A DNA stretch of 64,000 nucleotides from DASVRZ01 sp038228695 (GCA_038228695.1 JBBRPA010000003.1:1-64000), one strand, 5' to 3'; positions 39,957 to 49,280 are shown, counted from the first letter of the stretch. Translations and numbers: made by a program. Notes: a model not told the origin generated them from the letters alone.

Positions 39957-42743
39957 TTACGAACCTGAGATGACGACGTGAAGAAAACGAGCCGGTGCGG
40001 ATTGGGTGTCACGGATGGTGATAACAGTTCGGTCCGTTTGGTTTAGCGCAGACGTTACGACGGGCGCTGCAAGTCCGTCTGAAGAGGTCCAAAGCGTGCT
40101 CCAAGTGGTCGGGGAGGCAAGCAAGCTAGTAGCCTCCACTTTGTAGGTAAGTCCGGGTGCGAATTTGCGAATGGGGAAGGTGATCTCAGCGAAGGTAGTC
40201 TGTCCGACGCAGACGGTGCTGAGACTGGGCCGGGCAGCAGAGCTTGCGGAATTAGGCAGCGTGAGGAAGCCAAATTCGAGGAGGTTCACGATGCCGTCAC
40301 GATCGGGGTCGGCACTGGTCGTGGCGTTCGCTCCGGTCAGGCTCAGGGAGGTGGCCCAACTGGAGAAGGTCTGGTTGACGGTGACGGTGATGGATTGAGA
40401 TGCCGTCATTCCGTCCAAATCTGTCGCGGTCGCGGTAACGGTGGTGGTGCCGGGTCCAACAGGCGTGATGGTCAGGTTGCCGCTCACGATCGCAGCACTG
40501 GCGACGTTCGGGTTCGACGAATTGGCAGTGTACGCGAGGATCTGGGTGAGGGGAGTTGCTGAGACGATCGTCATGATCTTGGTGTTATCCATCGTCGCGG
40601 GAACGTTCGCCGGACTGGCCACATTCATCGGCCATTGGAAGCCCTGATTGATCGTGCTGCCGGCCACGGAGATGTCGTAGGGCCCGCCTGGGGGAGCGGT
40701 CGCGGTGGCGTTGAGATTGGGTTTGGTAGATTCGCTGACGCGTCCAAAGACGGTGAAGGCGCCGTTGTTGGCAGATTGGTCGAGGGCGGTGTTGATATCG
40801 GAGAGATTGAAATAGAACTGGCTGGTCGCGCTATCGGGGTTTCCGCCCTGCTTGGCCATGGCGATGGTGTAGCTGACGTTGGAAATACCCGGTTCATTAG
40901 CGATCGCGGTTTGCAGCGGAATTTCGCTGAAGGTGTTTGCGCCTGCGTTGGTCGGCTTGAATTGTCCGCCTTGGAGCACGACGAGGCCGCTGGCGATGTC
41001 GCTGATGCGGTGGAAAGTGGAGTTATTGTAGTCGCCACGGTTTACGTAGCCGAGGAAATTGGTCACCGTGCCGGGCGTTTCGGCGGGGTAAAGGAGAATG
41101 TCGATGTTGCCCTTGGTCGTGGCGAGGCGCACGGCGCTTTCCACGTCGGGATCGGAAAACTTGTCGCCCAAAGTGAAGGAGGCCGCTGCCTGCCCGGTGG
41201 TTAGCGTGAGCGTGGCGGGCAGGAGGGTGGCCGCGATCGGTGCGGTGGGTGGTCGAATAACGCGGAGCGTGAGTGTTTTCGTCGCGATCCATCCATCACT
41301 GAAAGTGGCGGTGAGGGTAACCGGGAAAAGACCGGACTGGGAGGGTGAACCAGTGATCGTTCCGCTGGTCGTGTTCAAGAAAAGGCCGTTGGGCAATCCG
41401 GTGGCGTTCCATCCGGTGGGCGAACTGCCGTTGGTCGTGGTGGCCTGGTAGGTGAAGGATTGTCCGTAGGTAATCGGCTGGAAGGCGGCGCTGGTGAATA
41501 CGTCCTTCGCTCGGACTGAGAGCGTGTTGCTACTGACGGATTCCACCACGGTGGCCGGCAGTGGAACGTTGCGTTGGTAAAAGGCTGTAACGAGAAAGTC
41601 GTAGAGAACACCGGGAGAGAGTCCGGCGACGGAGGCGGTCGTGGCGTTGGCTGCCGTAATGGAGTAGACGGTATAGCTGCCGCTGCCAGAAACTCGATAA
41701 TAGAGCGCGTAACCACTCTCGGCCTGCGAATTATCGACCCACGAGAGGCTGGCCTGTGTGGCGGTTACTGCCGTGGTGATAAGCCCTGTCGGCGCGGAGA
41801 AGGGGGTGGTGAGACTGGCGACGTTTGAGTAGCCGGAGTAGGTGCGCGGACTACCATTGTCATAGTAGGCGCGGATGCGGAAATCATAGGCCGTCCCAGG
41901 TGAGAGGAGACTCAGAGCGTCGATGGTAGAAAAATCCCCCGCTGTCGCGAAGACAGAGAACATACCAGAGCCTGCAAGAGCATATTCGAGTTCGTAACCA
42001 TTGTTTAAGGTGGTGTTGTCGGTGAAGGAGAAACGCGCGGAAGTTTCCAAGGGAGCAATGGGCGTCACCACCAAACTGGTGGGGGCTGCAATGGAGGGCG
42101 TCGTCACGGAGACGGTGCTGGAATAGCCTGTCGTTGCGGTGGGAATCGCGGCGGTGCCCTTGAACCCACGGACTCGAAATTCGTAGGAAGTTCCCAGTGC
42201 AAGCCCGCTCAAGGTAAAACCTGTAAAGTTCTGTCCGGTAGAGCCCGCCACGGTGAACGTGCCGGACGGGAGTGTTCGATATTCCAGGAAATAGCCCGCT
42301 TCAGTGATCGCGTTGTCAACCCAGGTGACGAGAACGGAGCCGTTCGTTTGATTCTCCGCCGCGACAATATTTGGAGTGTTGAAGTCGTTGGTGACAATCG
42401 TGATCGTATTGCTGTAGGCAGATGCGTTGGTGTTTGTCGTAATGTAGGCCCGCACCGTGAAAGTGTAGGTGTGGCCGGCAGTGGGACTGAGATTAAGAAA
42501 TACGGTGCCCGTGCCTGCGACAAAGCCAAGGGTAATCGTTCCGTTGGCGGTGCCATTGTCGGTCACAGCAACCTCGAAATTCGTCTCGTCGATGGAGTTG
42601 TCGTTCCAGATGAGCGTTAAGGCGGTGCCGGAAGTCACATAGCCCCGTAGGTTGGACGGCGCGTTTGGCGCGGCAAGGGCAACAGTGAGACTGCCGAGAA
42701 GGAGAAGGGCTGCCGTCCAGAACGGATGCAGGAATCGGGTCAT
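39957..42743 (-). CDS. Secreted protein with four fibronectin III domains and an internal cyclophilin-type domain
   Basis: 928 residues from the ATG at 42743 (a GTG 21 bases upstream is possible). The signal peptide ends near VALA-AP. Four FN3-like units follow (about 25-400), marked by repeats of APTSLVVT, GYELEYALAGSG and SPGTAYDFRIRAYY. A putative Ig-like unit follows (SGTITGSPSQSGLFPVTLTATF). Residues about 515-690 are a cyclophilin fold: TTKGNIDILLYPAETPGTVTNFLGYVNRGDYNNSTFHRI, then SYTIAMAKQGGNPDSATSQFYF and GAFTVFGRV (each shortened here). Position of the usual catalytic Arg is FHRI. A BIG2-like domain and a C-terminal 100-residue beta region end the protein. It should act outside the inner membrane; a role in protein folding or adhesion is inferred. 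Confidence 0.85.
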   Translation of the reverse strand: MTRFLHPFWTAALLLLGSLTVALAAPNAPSNLRGYVTSGTALTLIWNDNSIDETNFEVAVTDNGTANGTITLGFVAGTGTVFLNLSPTAGHTYTFTVRAYITTNTNASAYSNTITIVTNDFNTPNIVAAENQTNGSVLVTWVDNAITEAGYFLEYRTLPSGTFTVAGSTGQNFTGFTLSGLALGTSYEFRVRGFKGTAAIPTATTGYSSTVSVTTPSIAAPTSLVVTPIAPLETSARFSFTDNTTLNNGYELEYALAGSGMFSVFATAGDFSTIDALSLLSPGTAYDFRIRAYYDNGSPRTYSGYSNVASLTTPFSAPTGLITTAVTATQASLSWVDNSQAESGYALYYRVSGSGSYTVYSITAANATTASVAGLSPGVLYDFLVTAFYQRNVPLPATVVESVSSNTLSVRAKDVFTSAAFQPITYGQSFTYQATTTNGSSPTGWNATGLPNGLFLNTTSGTITGSPSQSGLFPVTLTATFSDGWIATKTLTLRVIRPPTAPIAATLLPATLTLTTGQAAASFTLGDKFSDPDVESAVRLATTKGNIDILLYPAETPGTVTNFLGYVNRGDYNNSTFHRISDIASGLVVLQGGQFKPTNAGANTFSEIPLQTAIANEPGISNVSYTIAMAKQGGNPDSATSQFYFNLSDINTALDQSANNGAFTVFGRVSESTKPNLNATATAPPGGPYDISVAGSTINQGFQWPMNVASPANVPATMDNTKIMTIVSATPLTQILAYTANSSNPNVASAAIVSGNLTITPVGPGTTTVTATATDLDGMTASQSITVTVNQTFSSWATSLSLTGANATTSADPDRDGIVNLLEFGFLTLPNSASSAARPSLSTVCVGQTTFAEITFPIRKFAPGLTYKVEATSLLASPTTWSTLWTSSDGLAAPVVTSALNQTDRTVITIRDTQSAPARFLHVVISGS

Positions 42744-42951
42744 AGAGGAAACGGAAGAACGCACAATTTGCGGGGGGGGTGAGGCACCGTAGATACGAAA
42801 CGGTCGCCGTCAACGACATCCTCCAATCGATTCGACGCGTCCTGAGCCTTGGCTCGATCGGCGTTGAGACACTCTGCGCGTCTGGGTGTTGCGACTGGGA
42901 AGGCTTTTTTCTGGCCTTTGCCAGAATGCAACAACAGGCTGGAAACCTTCC

Positions 42952-43935
42952 ATGACTCTCCATCGGCGCGCCTCGCTTTTTCTAATTCTCGCGACCACCG
43001 TGTGGGGGATGAGTTTTCCGCTGACCCGGGCTCTGGCTGCTTGCCAGTTGGCCAATCTTCCCGGGGTATCGAGTTGGTTTCTAACGTCGCTGACCATTTG
43101 CCTGCGCTTTGGAGTTTCTGGGCTTTGGATTCTTCTCGTCGTGCTTCGCGGACGCCTTCGGCCGACCCGGTCGGAATGGACTGAGGGCCTCGGCCTTGCC
43201 GTGTTCGCTAGCGGCGGAATTCTTTTTCAGAACGATGGGCTTTTTTACACGTCTGCGTCGGTCTCGGCGTTTCTGACCCAGGCTTATTGCGCGATTATTC
43301 CCATTTATACGATGCTGCGTTTGCGGAAAGCGCCGAAACTGGTTGAGATGCTCGCAGTGCTTCTCGTGCTCGCGGGAGTGGTCGTTCTTTCCGGTTTGAG
43401 TTGGCACGATCTGCGACTCGGAAGGGGAGAATTCGAGACGCTCATTAGTTCAGTCTTTTTCGCTGGGCAAATTCTCTGGCTAGAGCGGCCCGATTTCAAA
43501 GAAAACCGACCGGCAGTTTTTTCCACCGTTATGTTCCTCGGGATTGGGCTGATGATGCTGGTTTTCTCGCTGTTCACCGGACCGGTTGTAAGTGGTTTTA
43601 GCGAAGCCTTCCAAAGCGGCTCGAGCCTTTTCCTAGTGGGGGCGCTGACCTTGCTTTGCACGCTTTTCACTTTCAGCATGATGAATCATTGGCAACCGCA
43701 TGTGACGGCGACGGAAGCGGGTCTGATCTACTGCATTGAGCCGGTCTTTGCGGCGTTTTTCGCCTTATTCTTACCCGACTGGATCAGCCAGTGGAGTGGT
43801 TTGGCGTTGGCGAACGAATCCTTCACGCCGCCGCTTATTCTCGGAGGTTGCCTTATTCTAGCGGCAAACCTACTGGTGCTTTTCCCGCCGGAAAAGTGGG
43901 CCGTCCGGGACTCGAACCCGGAACCTAGTGATTAA
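42952..43935 (+). CDS. EamA/DMT-family transporter
   Basis: 327 residues from the ATG at 42952; an upstream in-frame extension is not conserved. About ten hydrophobic segments in two halves, with LFLILATTVWGMSFPLTRAL at the start of the first and TEAGLIYCIEPVFAAFFALFL in the second, typical of EamA permeases that export or import small metabolites. The last 12 residues (KWAVRDSNPEPSD) are antisense to tRNA-Lys, so the gene ends inside the tRNA. The true stop may have been lost upstream, making this tail an accident of gene packing. Substrate not assignable. Confidence 0.88.
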   Translation: MTLHRRASLFLILATTVWGMSFPLTRALAACQLANLPGVSSWFLTSLTICLRFGVSGLWILLVVLRGRLRPTRSEWTEGLGLAVFASGGILFQNDGLFYTSASVSAFLTQAYCAIIPIYTMLRLRKAPKLVEMLAVLLVLAGVVVLSGLSWHDLRLGRGEFETLISSVFFAGQILWLERPDFKENRPAVFSTVMFLGIGLMMLVFSLFTGPVVSGFSEAFQSGSSLFLVGALTLLCTLFTFSMMNHWQPHVTATEAGLIYCIEPVFAAFFALFLPDWISQWSGLALANESFTPPLILGGCLILAANLLVLFPPEKWAVRDSNPEPSD

Positions 43936-43969
43936 GAGTCACGTGCTCTACCAATTGAGCTAACGACCC
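43897..43969 (-). tRNA. tRNA-Lys (anticodon CTT)
   Basis: Minus-strand sequence begins GGGTCGTTAGCTCAATTGG, with acceptor GGGTCGT pairing ACGGCCC (one G-U), loop CTCTTAA (anticodon CTT), T arm GGTTCGAGTCC, and no encoded CCA. The first anticodon-stem pair is a C/T mismatch. The 3' part overlaps the EamA gene on the other strand by 39 bases. Confidence 0.95.
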
Positions 43970-44127
43970 GGTTGGCGCGGCTTTCCAAGCGCGGGGAGAG
44001 GTATTTTGCACGATCCATCCCACTCGGCAAGTGCTTTCGGGGTTTGGTTGCATTTGTAGGGCCGACGGAGGACGGGCTCGAACAGTTCTTTAAAGCGGCT
44101 GGTCCGCAAGCTGCTTTTAAGTAATTG

Positions 44128-44763
44128 ATGGATTATTCTCCCGCTTTCCTCTTCTTCGCGCTCATCGGGGCTGCCTCGCTCCAAGCGCAATCGATTGAGG
44201 GCAAAGTGCTATTACCCCCGGCACGCTCGGCGGAAGTAATTAATAAGCGGTATGAAATGAACGTCGATGCGAGCCTGATTGAGCCCGATCCTCCTCTGGC
44301 TGTAGTTTATCTCGAGGGGAAATTTCCTAGTCCTACGGGCCCGGCCACCGTTTCTATTCCGCAAAAGAATCTCCAGTTTTCCCGGTCGCTTTTGCCGGTT
44401 CTAGTCGGGACCAAAATCGAGTTTCCGAACGAGGACGACACCTACCACAATATTTTCTCATTTTCGAAGCCGAAGCGCTTTGATCTCGGTCGTTATCGCA
44501 AAGATGAGACTCCTGTTCCGTCTCAAACCTTCGATCAACCGGGTGTTGTGGTCTTGCATTGCGACATCCACGAACACATGCGGGCAATCGTTCTCGTGCT
44601 GGAAACACCCCATTTTGCCCTCACCGACACCGCCGGAAATTATCAGCTGAAGAACCTTCCTTCGGGTCACTATCAACTTAAGGCCTGGCTGAACAACAAG
44701 AACATCATAATCCGCGAGGTAGATCTAAAGCCCGGCGTTCACCTGAAGATTGATTTCCCTTGA
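44128..44763 (+). CDS. Exported cupredoxin-like protein
   Basis: 211 residues. A signal peptide (MDYSPAFLFFALIGAASLQA) is followed by a beta protein with the type 1 copper ligands in order: His in EDDTYHNIFSFS, then Cys, His and Met in LHCDIHEHM. The C-terminal 45 residues (ALTDTAGNYQLKNLPSGHYQL) resemble the carboxypeptidase-regulatory-like fold. Such proteins carry electrons or bind copper in the periplasm. The stop overlaps the histidine kinase TTG start (TTGA), so it is coupled to the sensor, and a porin follows. This suggests a copper- or redox-sensing cluster. Confidence 0.82.
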   Translation: MDYSPAFLFFALIGAASLQAQSIEGKVLLPPARSAEVINKRYEMNVDASLIEPDPPLAVVYLEGKFPSPTGPATVSIPQKNLQFSRSLLPVLVGTKIEFPNEDDTYHNIFSFSKPKRFDLGRYRKDETPVPSQTFDQPGVVVLHCDIHEHMRAIVLVLETPHFALTDTAGNYQLKNLPSGHYQLKAWLNNKNIIIREVDLKPGVHLKIDFP

Positions 44764-47372
44764 ATGAAACCCTCGAACCTGCCGTTGGAAAACCTCGCCC
44801 GAGCTCTGCGGCGGGGTTCCGGCAGCGCGTGCTGATCGGGTTGATGGCAGTGGTGATCCTGGTCACCGGTCTAGCGCTGGTTTTGGTGCACCGCAATTTC
44901 CAGGAAGAGGCAACGCAAAGCGCCAACGACGACTTCCAAGCGCGACTGGGCTTTCTTCTTGGCTCCGCAGAGGCGCGTCGGTTGGCGGTGTCGCAACGGT
45001 GTGCGAGTCTTGCGCGCTCCGTGCGGATTCGGGCCGCTTTGGAGGAAGATTTGGTCGATGAACTTTATCTCAATGCCCGGATCGAACTGCGCGAGGTTCT
45101 TGCCAGCAAGGAAACGGAGGATCGCTCGAAGGACTTGCGCGCGGTATTTTTCCGCTTCTTAAATGCCCGCGGAGAAGTTCTGCGGGAACCGGGCACCGTA
45201 GCTGAGGAGTGGGAGACGCAAATTCGCCCACCTTCGCCCAGCCACAGCTACCAACAGGTGGGTTTTGTCGAGGCCACGCTCCCGGGGGCACAGCCAGCGG
45301 TGTTCGAGGTCGTGACAACGGCTATGTTTGACACCGATGGGCAAATTGTCGGGGCGCTTGTGCTCGGTTTTCCCACGCTTAAATTCACCACTAAGTCCGC
45401 TAGCCACGAACTCAAGAGCGGCATTTGGACGCGGGGACATTTGTTCATGTCGGAGGCGGGTGGCGTCGATCAAAAAGCCTTGAACACCGCAATCACCCAT
45501 CTTGTGCGGCAAAACACTGCCGCGAGCGGCAGCTTCCAAGTCGAGGTCGGAGGCGAGCCGAATTTACTCTTTTATAAAATTCTCAATCCCGGCTCCTCTT
45601 ATGCGCCGGCTTATTCGTTTAGCCTCTACTCGCTTTCGGAATCGGTCACGCAGCGGACGCTTCTTAGTTGGAACATCGTTGGGCTCGCGGTCGTCATGTT
45701 GCTGGGAGGCTTGGTGGCGAGTCATTTCTTTGCCACAGGGCTGGCTCGCCCGATGGAGAAGCTCTTCCAAGATTCCGAGAAAAATCTCGCCCGCCGCGAG
45801 GAAGCGGAGGCAGCTCTCGTCCTTACCGAGCGCAAATACCAGAGTATCTTTGAGAACGCTGTGGAGGGCATTTTCCTGCTCGGAGCGGACGGCCGTTACC
45901 TGAGCGCCAACCCGGCCCTTGCCCGAATCTATGGCTACGAGTCGCCGGAGGAATTGATTGAAAAACTAACCGATCCCGCGCAACAGCTTCATGTTTTGCC
46001 GGGGGAACGTGAGGCCTGGCTCCGATTGGTGGAGAGTGACGAGATGGTCTCCGGCTATGAGATGGAGATTCGCCGCACCAACGGAGAGCAGATCTGGGTC
46101 TCGCTAAACGCCCGGTGCGTGCGGGACGAGACCGGAAGCGTTTTGCAAATCGAGGGCACGGTCGAAGACATCACCGAGCGGAGACAGTCTGCCAACGCGC
46201 TCGGCAGCCTCAACGCCGAGTTGCAGGTCGCATTGAAGGATCTCAAAAACACGCAGCAAACCGTTATCCAGCAGGAACGTTTGAGTGCACTCGGGCAGAT
46301 GGCCAGCGGCATCGCCCACGACTTTAATAACGCCCTCATGCCCATCATGGGCTACACCGATCTCCTCATGGAAGTCCCCGGCCTCCTCGAAGATACCGAG
46401 AAATCCCGCACTTACCTCGACATCATCCGCACCGGCGCGAAGGACGCCTCTGCCGTCGTTTCCCGTCTCCGCGAGTTCTACCGCTCGAACGAACACAAAG
46501 AAATATTCGCTCCCGTCGATCTCCAGCATCTCACCCAGCAAGTCGTCGCCCTGACTCGTCCGAAATGGAAAGATCAGGCCCAATCGCGCGGCGCCGATGT
46601 AAAAATCGTCACCCAACTCAACGCCGTCCCCACCATCGCGGGCGACGAAGCCGCCCTCCGCGAAGTCTTCACCAACCTCATCTTTAACGCCGTGGACGCC
46701 ATGCCCGACGGCGGCAAAATCACCCTCCGCACCCGCCATGAAGACGGACGCTCCTACGTCGAAGTCGCCGACAGCGGCACAGGTATGACCCCCGAAGTTC
46801 GTGCCCGCTGCCTCGAACCCTTCTTCTCCACCAAAGGCGAACGCGGCACTGGCCTCGGCCTCTCCATGGTCTTCGGCATCGTCCAACGTCACGACGGCCT
46901 CATCGACATCCAGAGCGAAGTGGGGAAGGGGACCACCTTTATTCTCAGCTTCCCCGTTAAACGCATGAGCTTCCTCACCGAGGAAGTCTCGGAAAAAATC
47001 CAAACCCCGCGACACCTCCACATTCTCAGCGTCGAAGACGAACCCGAAATCCGCGAGCTCATTTCCGAGTTCCTGCAAAGCGAAGGCCACACCGTCGATA
47101 CCGCCTGCAATGGACTTGAAGGCGTCTCCCGCTTCGAAAACGGCCGCTACGACCTCGTCCTCACCGACCGCGCCATGCCCGGCATGAACGGCAACCAGCT
47201 CGCCGCTGCCATCAAAAAACGCTCTCCGAAAACTCCCATCGTCCTCATCAGCGGCTTCAACTCCGCAGCCGAAAACGAGCAAATTCCCTGTGTGGACATC
47301 GTCGCCGGCAAACCCATTACCATGGCCGCCCTCCGCAACATCATCAGCCAGGCCATGATGCTCGTCCTCTAA
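44760..47372 (+). CDS. Hybrid sensor histidine kinase with PAS and C-terminal receiver domains
   Basis: 870 residues from a TTG overlapping the upstream stop. A membrane segment near 25-45 and another near 295-320 enclose a periplasmic sensor of about 250 residues. A PAS domain follows (RKYQSIFENAVEGIFLLG to VEDITERR), then HisKA with the phosphorylated His in SGIAHDFNNALMP, the ATPase N box DEAALREVFTNLIFNAVDAM, G boxes DSGTGM and GERGTGLGLSM, and a receiver with Asp in YDLVLTDRAMPG. The His-Asp relay implies a further partner or autoregulation. Codon use changes sharply to C-ending codons at about 46310. The cluster with cupredoxin and porin suggests sensing in the envelope. Confidence 0.94.
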   Translation: MNETLEPAVGKPRPSSAAGFRQRVLIGLMAVVILVTGLALVLVHRNFQEEATQSANDDFQARLGFLLGSAEARRLAVSQRCASLARSVRIRAALEEDLVDELYLNARIELREVLASKETEDRSKDLRAVFFRFLNARGEVLREPGTVAEEWETQIRPPSPSHSYQQVGFVEATLPGAQPAVFEVVTTAMFDTDGQIVGALVLGFPTLKFTTKSASHELKSGIWTRGHLFMSEAGGVDQKALNTAITHLVRQNTAASGSFQVEVGGEPNLLFYKILNPGSSYAPAYSFSLYSLSESVTQRTLLSWNIVGLAVVMLLGGLVASHFFATGLARPMEKLFQDSEKNLARREEAEAALVLTERKYQSIFENAVEGIFLLGADGRYLSANPALARIYGYESPEELIEKLTDPAQQLHVLPGEREAWLRLVESDEMVSGYEMEIRRTNGEQIWVSLNARCVRDETGSVLQIEGTVEDITERRQSANALGSLNAELQVALKDLKNTQQTVIQQERLSALGQMASGIAHDFNNALMPIMGYTDLLMEVPGLLEDTEKSRTYLDIIRTGAKDASAVVSRLREFYRSNEHKEIFAPVDLQHLTQQVVALTRPKWKDQAQSRGADVKIVTQLNAVPTIAGDEAALREVFTNLIFNAVDAMPDGGKITLRTRHEDGRSYVEVADSGTGMTPEVRARCLEPFFSTKGERGTGLGLSMVFGIVQRHDGLIDIQSEVGKGTTFILSFPVKRMSFLTEEVSEKIQTPRHLHILSVEDEPEIRELISEFLQSEGHTVDTACNGLEGVSRFENGRYDLVLTDRAMPGMNGNQLAAAIKKRSPKTPIVLISGFNSAAENEQIPCVDIVAGKPITMAALRNIISQAMMLVL

Positions 47373-47385
47373 AAAAGCCACTGCC

Positions 47386-48615
47386 ATGATCGCGCCTGCC
47401 CTCCGCCCCTTCCTCGCTCTCTGTCTGGCTCTTCTGCTTGCACCCGTCCTCCACGCTCAGGACGACTGGCTCGATGATGTTTCCCGTCACTTGGTTATTG
47501 GCACCCCCGACGGAAAGGCCAGCGCCCGCATCAGCGGATTGCTCGACCTCGAGGCTTACTCATTTCGTCAGCCCGCCCCCGGCCTGATCTACGCCCCGGG
47601 CCACTCTCTCTTCACCCCGCGGCTCTCGCTTTTTCTCGACGCCCAGCTTGGCTCTCAGCTTTACTTTTTTGCTCAGACCCGCTTCGACCGCAGTTTCGAT
47701 CCATCGCATAAAGATATCCAGGTGCGCCTCGACGAATACGCCCTGCGCTGGAACGTCCTCGACCATGCCCGGTTGAATATCCAGATCGGCAAATTCGCCA
47801 CCGTCGCCGGCAACTGGAACGCTCGTCATCTCTCGTGGGATAACCCCTTCATCTCTGCCCCGCTTCCTTACGAAAACCTCACCAGCATCTGGGACAACGC
47901 TGCCGTCGATGTTTCCGGCACCCTCGTCGATTGGAACACCTCCGAACACATCATCCGCGTCCCCATCATCTGGGGCCCTAGCTACGCCAGCGGTGCCTCT
48001 GTTTCCGGCCGCCTTGGTGACTTTGAGTATGCCGCCGAAATCAAAAATGCCTCACTCTCCTCGCGACCTGAAGCTTGGACCCTGACCAATGTTGGCTTCC
48101 AGCATCCCACCTACAGCGGACGCCTCAACTGGCGTCCCGACATGGCCTGGAACCTCGGCTTTTCGGCCAGCACCGGCTCCTACCTATTACCGGAAGCCAA
48201 ATCTACCCTCCTCCCCGGCAAAGGACTCGACGATTACCGCCAAATTCTCCTCGGACAGGACGTGAGTTTTGAATGGCACCACTGGCAGGTCTGGGCCGAA
48301 GTCTTTGAAACTCGCTTCGAAATCCCCGGTGTGGGCAATGCCGACACGCTCGCCTACTACATCGAGAGCAAATACAAATTCAGCCCGGAATTCTTCGGCG
48401 CTCTACGTTGGAACCAACAGGTCTTCAATAAATTTCAGAGCTACACCGGCGAAAACGTTCCTTGGACCGACGACACTTGGCGCATCGACGCGGCTTTGAC
48501 TTGGCGTTTTAGCCCGCACATTCAAGCCAAAGCCCAATACAGCTACCTCCACATGGACGGCCCCTCGAATGCCACCCAAGACATCTTCGCCGGCCAGATC
48601 ACCGTAAAATTTTAG
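47386..48615 (+). CDS. Outer-membrane beta-barrel protein (porin-like)
   Basis: 409 residues. The signal peptide MIAPALRPFLALCLALLLAP ends at LHA-QDD. The mature protein has many short amphipathic strands ending in aromatic residues (LFLDAQLGSQLYFFAQTRF, WNVLDHARLNIQIGKF, FQHPTYSGRLNWR) and finishes with AGQITVKF, a terminal Phe as in outer-membrane barrels. It lies 13 bases after the histidine kinase and is probably co-transcribed. The role may be uptake of a compound linked to the cupredoxin. Substrate unknown. Confidence 0.82.
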   Translation: MIAPALRPFLALCLALLLAPVLHAQDDWLDDVSRHLVIGTPDGKASARISGLLDLEAYSFRQPAPGLIYAPGHSLFTPRLSLFLDAQLGSQLYFFAQTRFDRSFDPSHKDIQVRLDEYALRWNVLDHARLNIQIGKFATVAGNWNARHLSWDNPFISAPLPYENLTSIWDNAAVDVSGTLVDWNTSEHIIRVPIIWGPSYASGASVSGRLGDFEYAAEIKNASLSSRPEAWTLTNVGFQHPTYSGRLNWRPDMAWNLGFSASTGSYLLPEAKSTLLPGKGLDDYRQILLGQDVSFEWHHWQVWAEVFETRFEIPGVGNADTLAYYIESKYKFSPEFFGALRWNQQVFNKFQSYTGENVPWTDDTWRIDAALTWRFSPHIQAKAQYSYLHMDGPSNATQDIFAGQITVKF

Positions 48616-49094
48616 AAGCCGCAAAAAGGTCTGGAACGACAAAAGCACCATCTGAAAGCAGCGGCACTCTGGCGAGGCCGCCTGGCAGCCTGACGATTGG
48701 CTTCGGCACCCTAACCACAAGCCTCTCGGCACCCCGACGACAGCACCCGGCAGCTTGCCAGACGTCCTCGACATACTGCCGGGTGTCATCGCTAGGCTGC
48801 CGGATAGCCCCGCCAGAGTGCCGAAACCTCCCGCCAGAGTGGAGCGGGATTTCGCCACAAAAACGCCGACGCCCGGTTGACAATTGATCGGTTCTTTTCT
48901 TTAACCGTTTCGTAACGTTTATTCAGTAGGCGATGTCTTTAAGATGCGGTTTAGTGAGATTCGTCTTGCACGCTAATAATCCCCTCGTTTCCAAACTCCT
49001 TGCGGTTGTCCCGATATGGTGGACGTAATGGGGGACGCGGGGTAGATCTTGTCGCTGCTCGACAGACGGACTATTTCATCCTATTTATTGGTCC
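48616..49094. other. Intergenic region with a large palindrome
   Basis: No convincing gene is seen in 479 bases. The first half is a nested palindrome (listed separately). In the second half TTGACA at 48877-48882 is followed 17 bases later by TTTAAC, a weak promoter pointing at the toxin-antitoxin pair, about 190 bases further on. Confidence 0.55.
48662..48823. repeat. Nested 162-base palindrome of GC-rich stems
   Basis: The outer stem pairs 48662-48678 with 48807-48823, 16 of 17 bases. The second pairs 48682-48691 with 48794-48803, including GGCAGCCT with AGGCTGCC. An inner perfect 10-base stem pairs CACCCGGCAG at 48744-48753 with CTGCCGGGTG at 48776-48785. The stems are nested about one centre with short bulges. 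A second CGCCAGAGTG copy follows at 48832-48841. It could be a structured RNA, an unusual terminator after the porin, or a miniature mobile element. Confidence 0.75.
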
Positions 49095-49280
49095 ATGAGC
49101 ACGAAGCAAATTGTCACGGACCTCCTCCGGAAGCTCCCCGAGAATGTGTCGTTGCATGAGGTGGCCCAAGAGATCGAGTTTATCGCCGGGGTGCGCGAGG
49201 GTCTGGCCGAGATTGAGCGTGGCGAGCGCATCCCCATCGAGGATGTCGAACGTGAGTTGCCGTCATGGGTTATCAGGTAG
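49095..49280 (+). CDS. Antitoxin-like protein of a ParE/RelE-type pair
   Basis: 61 residues, mostly helical and acidic (MSTKQIVTDLLRKLPENVSL, then EFIAGVREGLAEIERGERIP). The form ending EDVERELPSW is common in antitoxins paired with ParE/RelE toxins. The stop lies 16 bases inside the toxin gene, so they are translationally coupled. It probably represses the operon, directly or with the toxin; no operator is identified. Confidence 0.82.
   Translation: MSTKQIVTDLLRKLPENVSLHEVAQEIEFIAGVREGLAEIERGERIPIEDVERELPSWVIR

Noticed and set aside
46104..47387. 427-codon minus-strand frame over the histidine kinase
   Set aside because: Gly-, Asp- and Ala-rich antisense of the kinase core with no recognisable domain.
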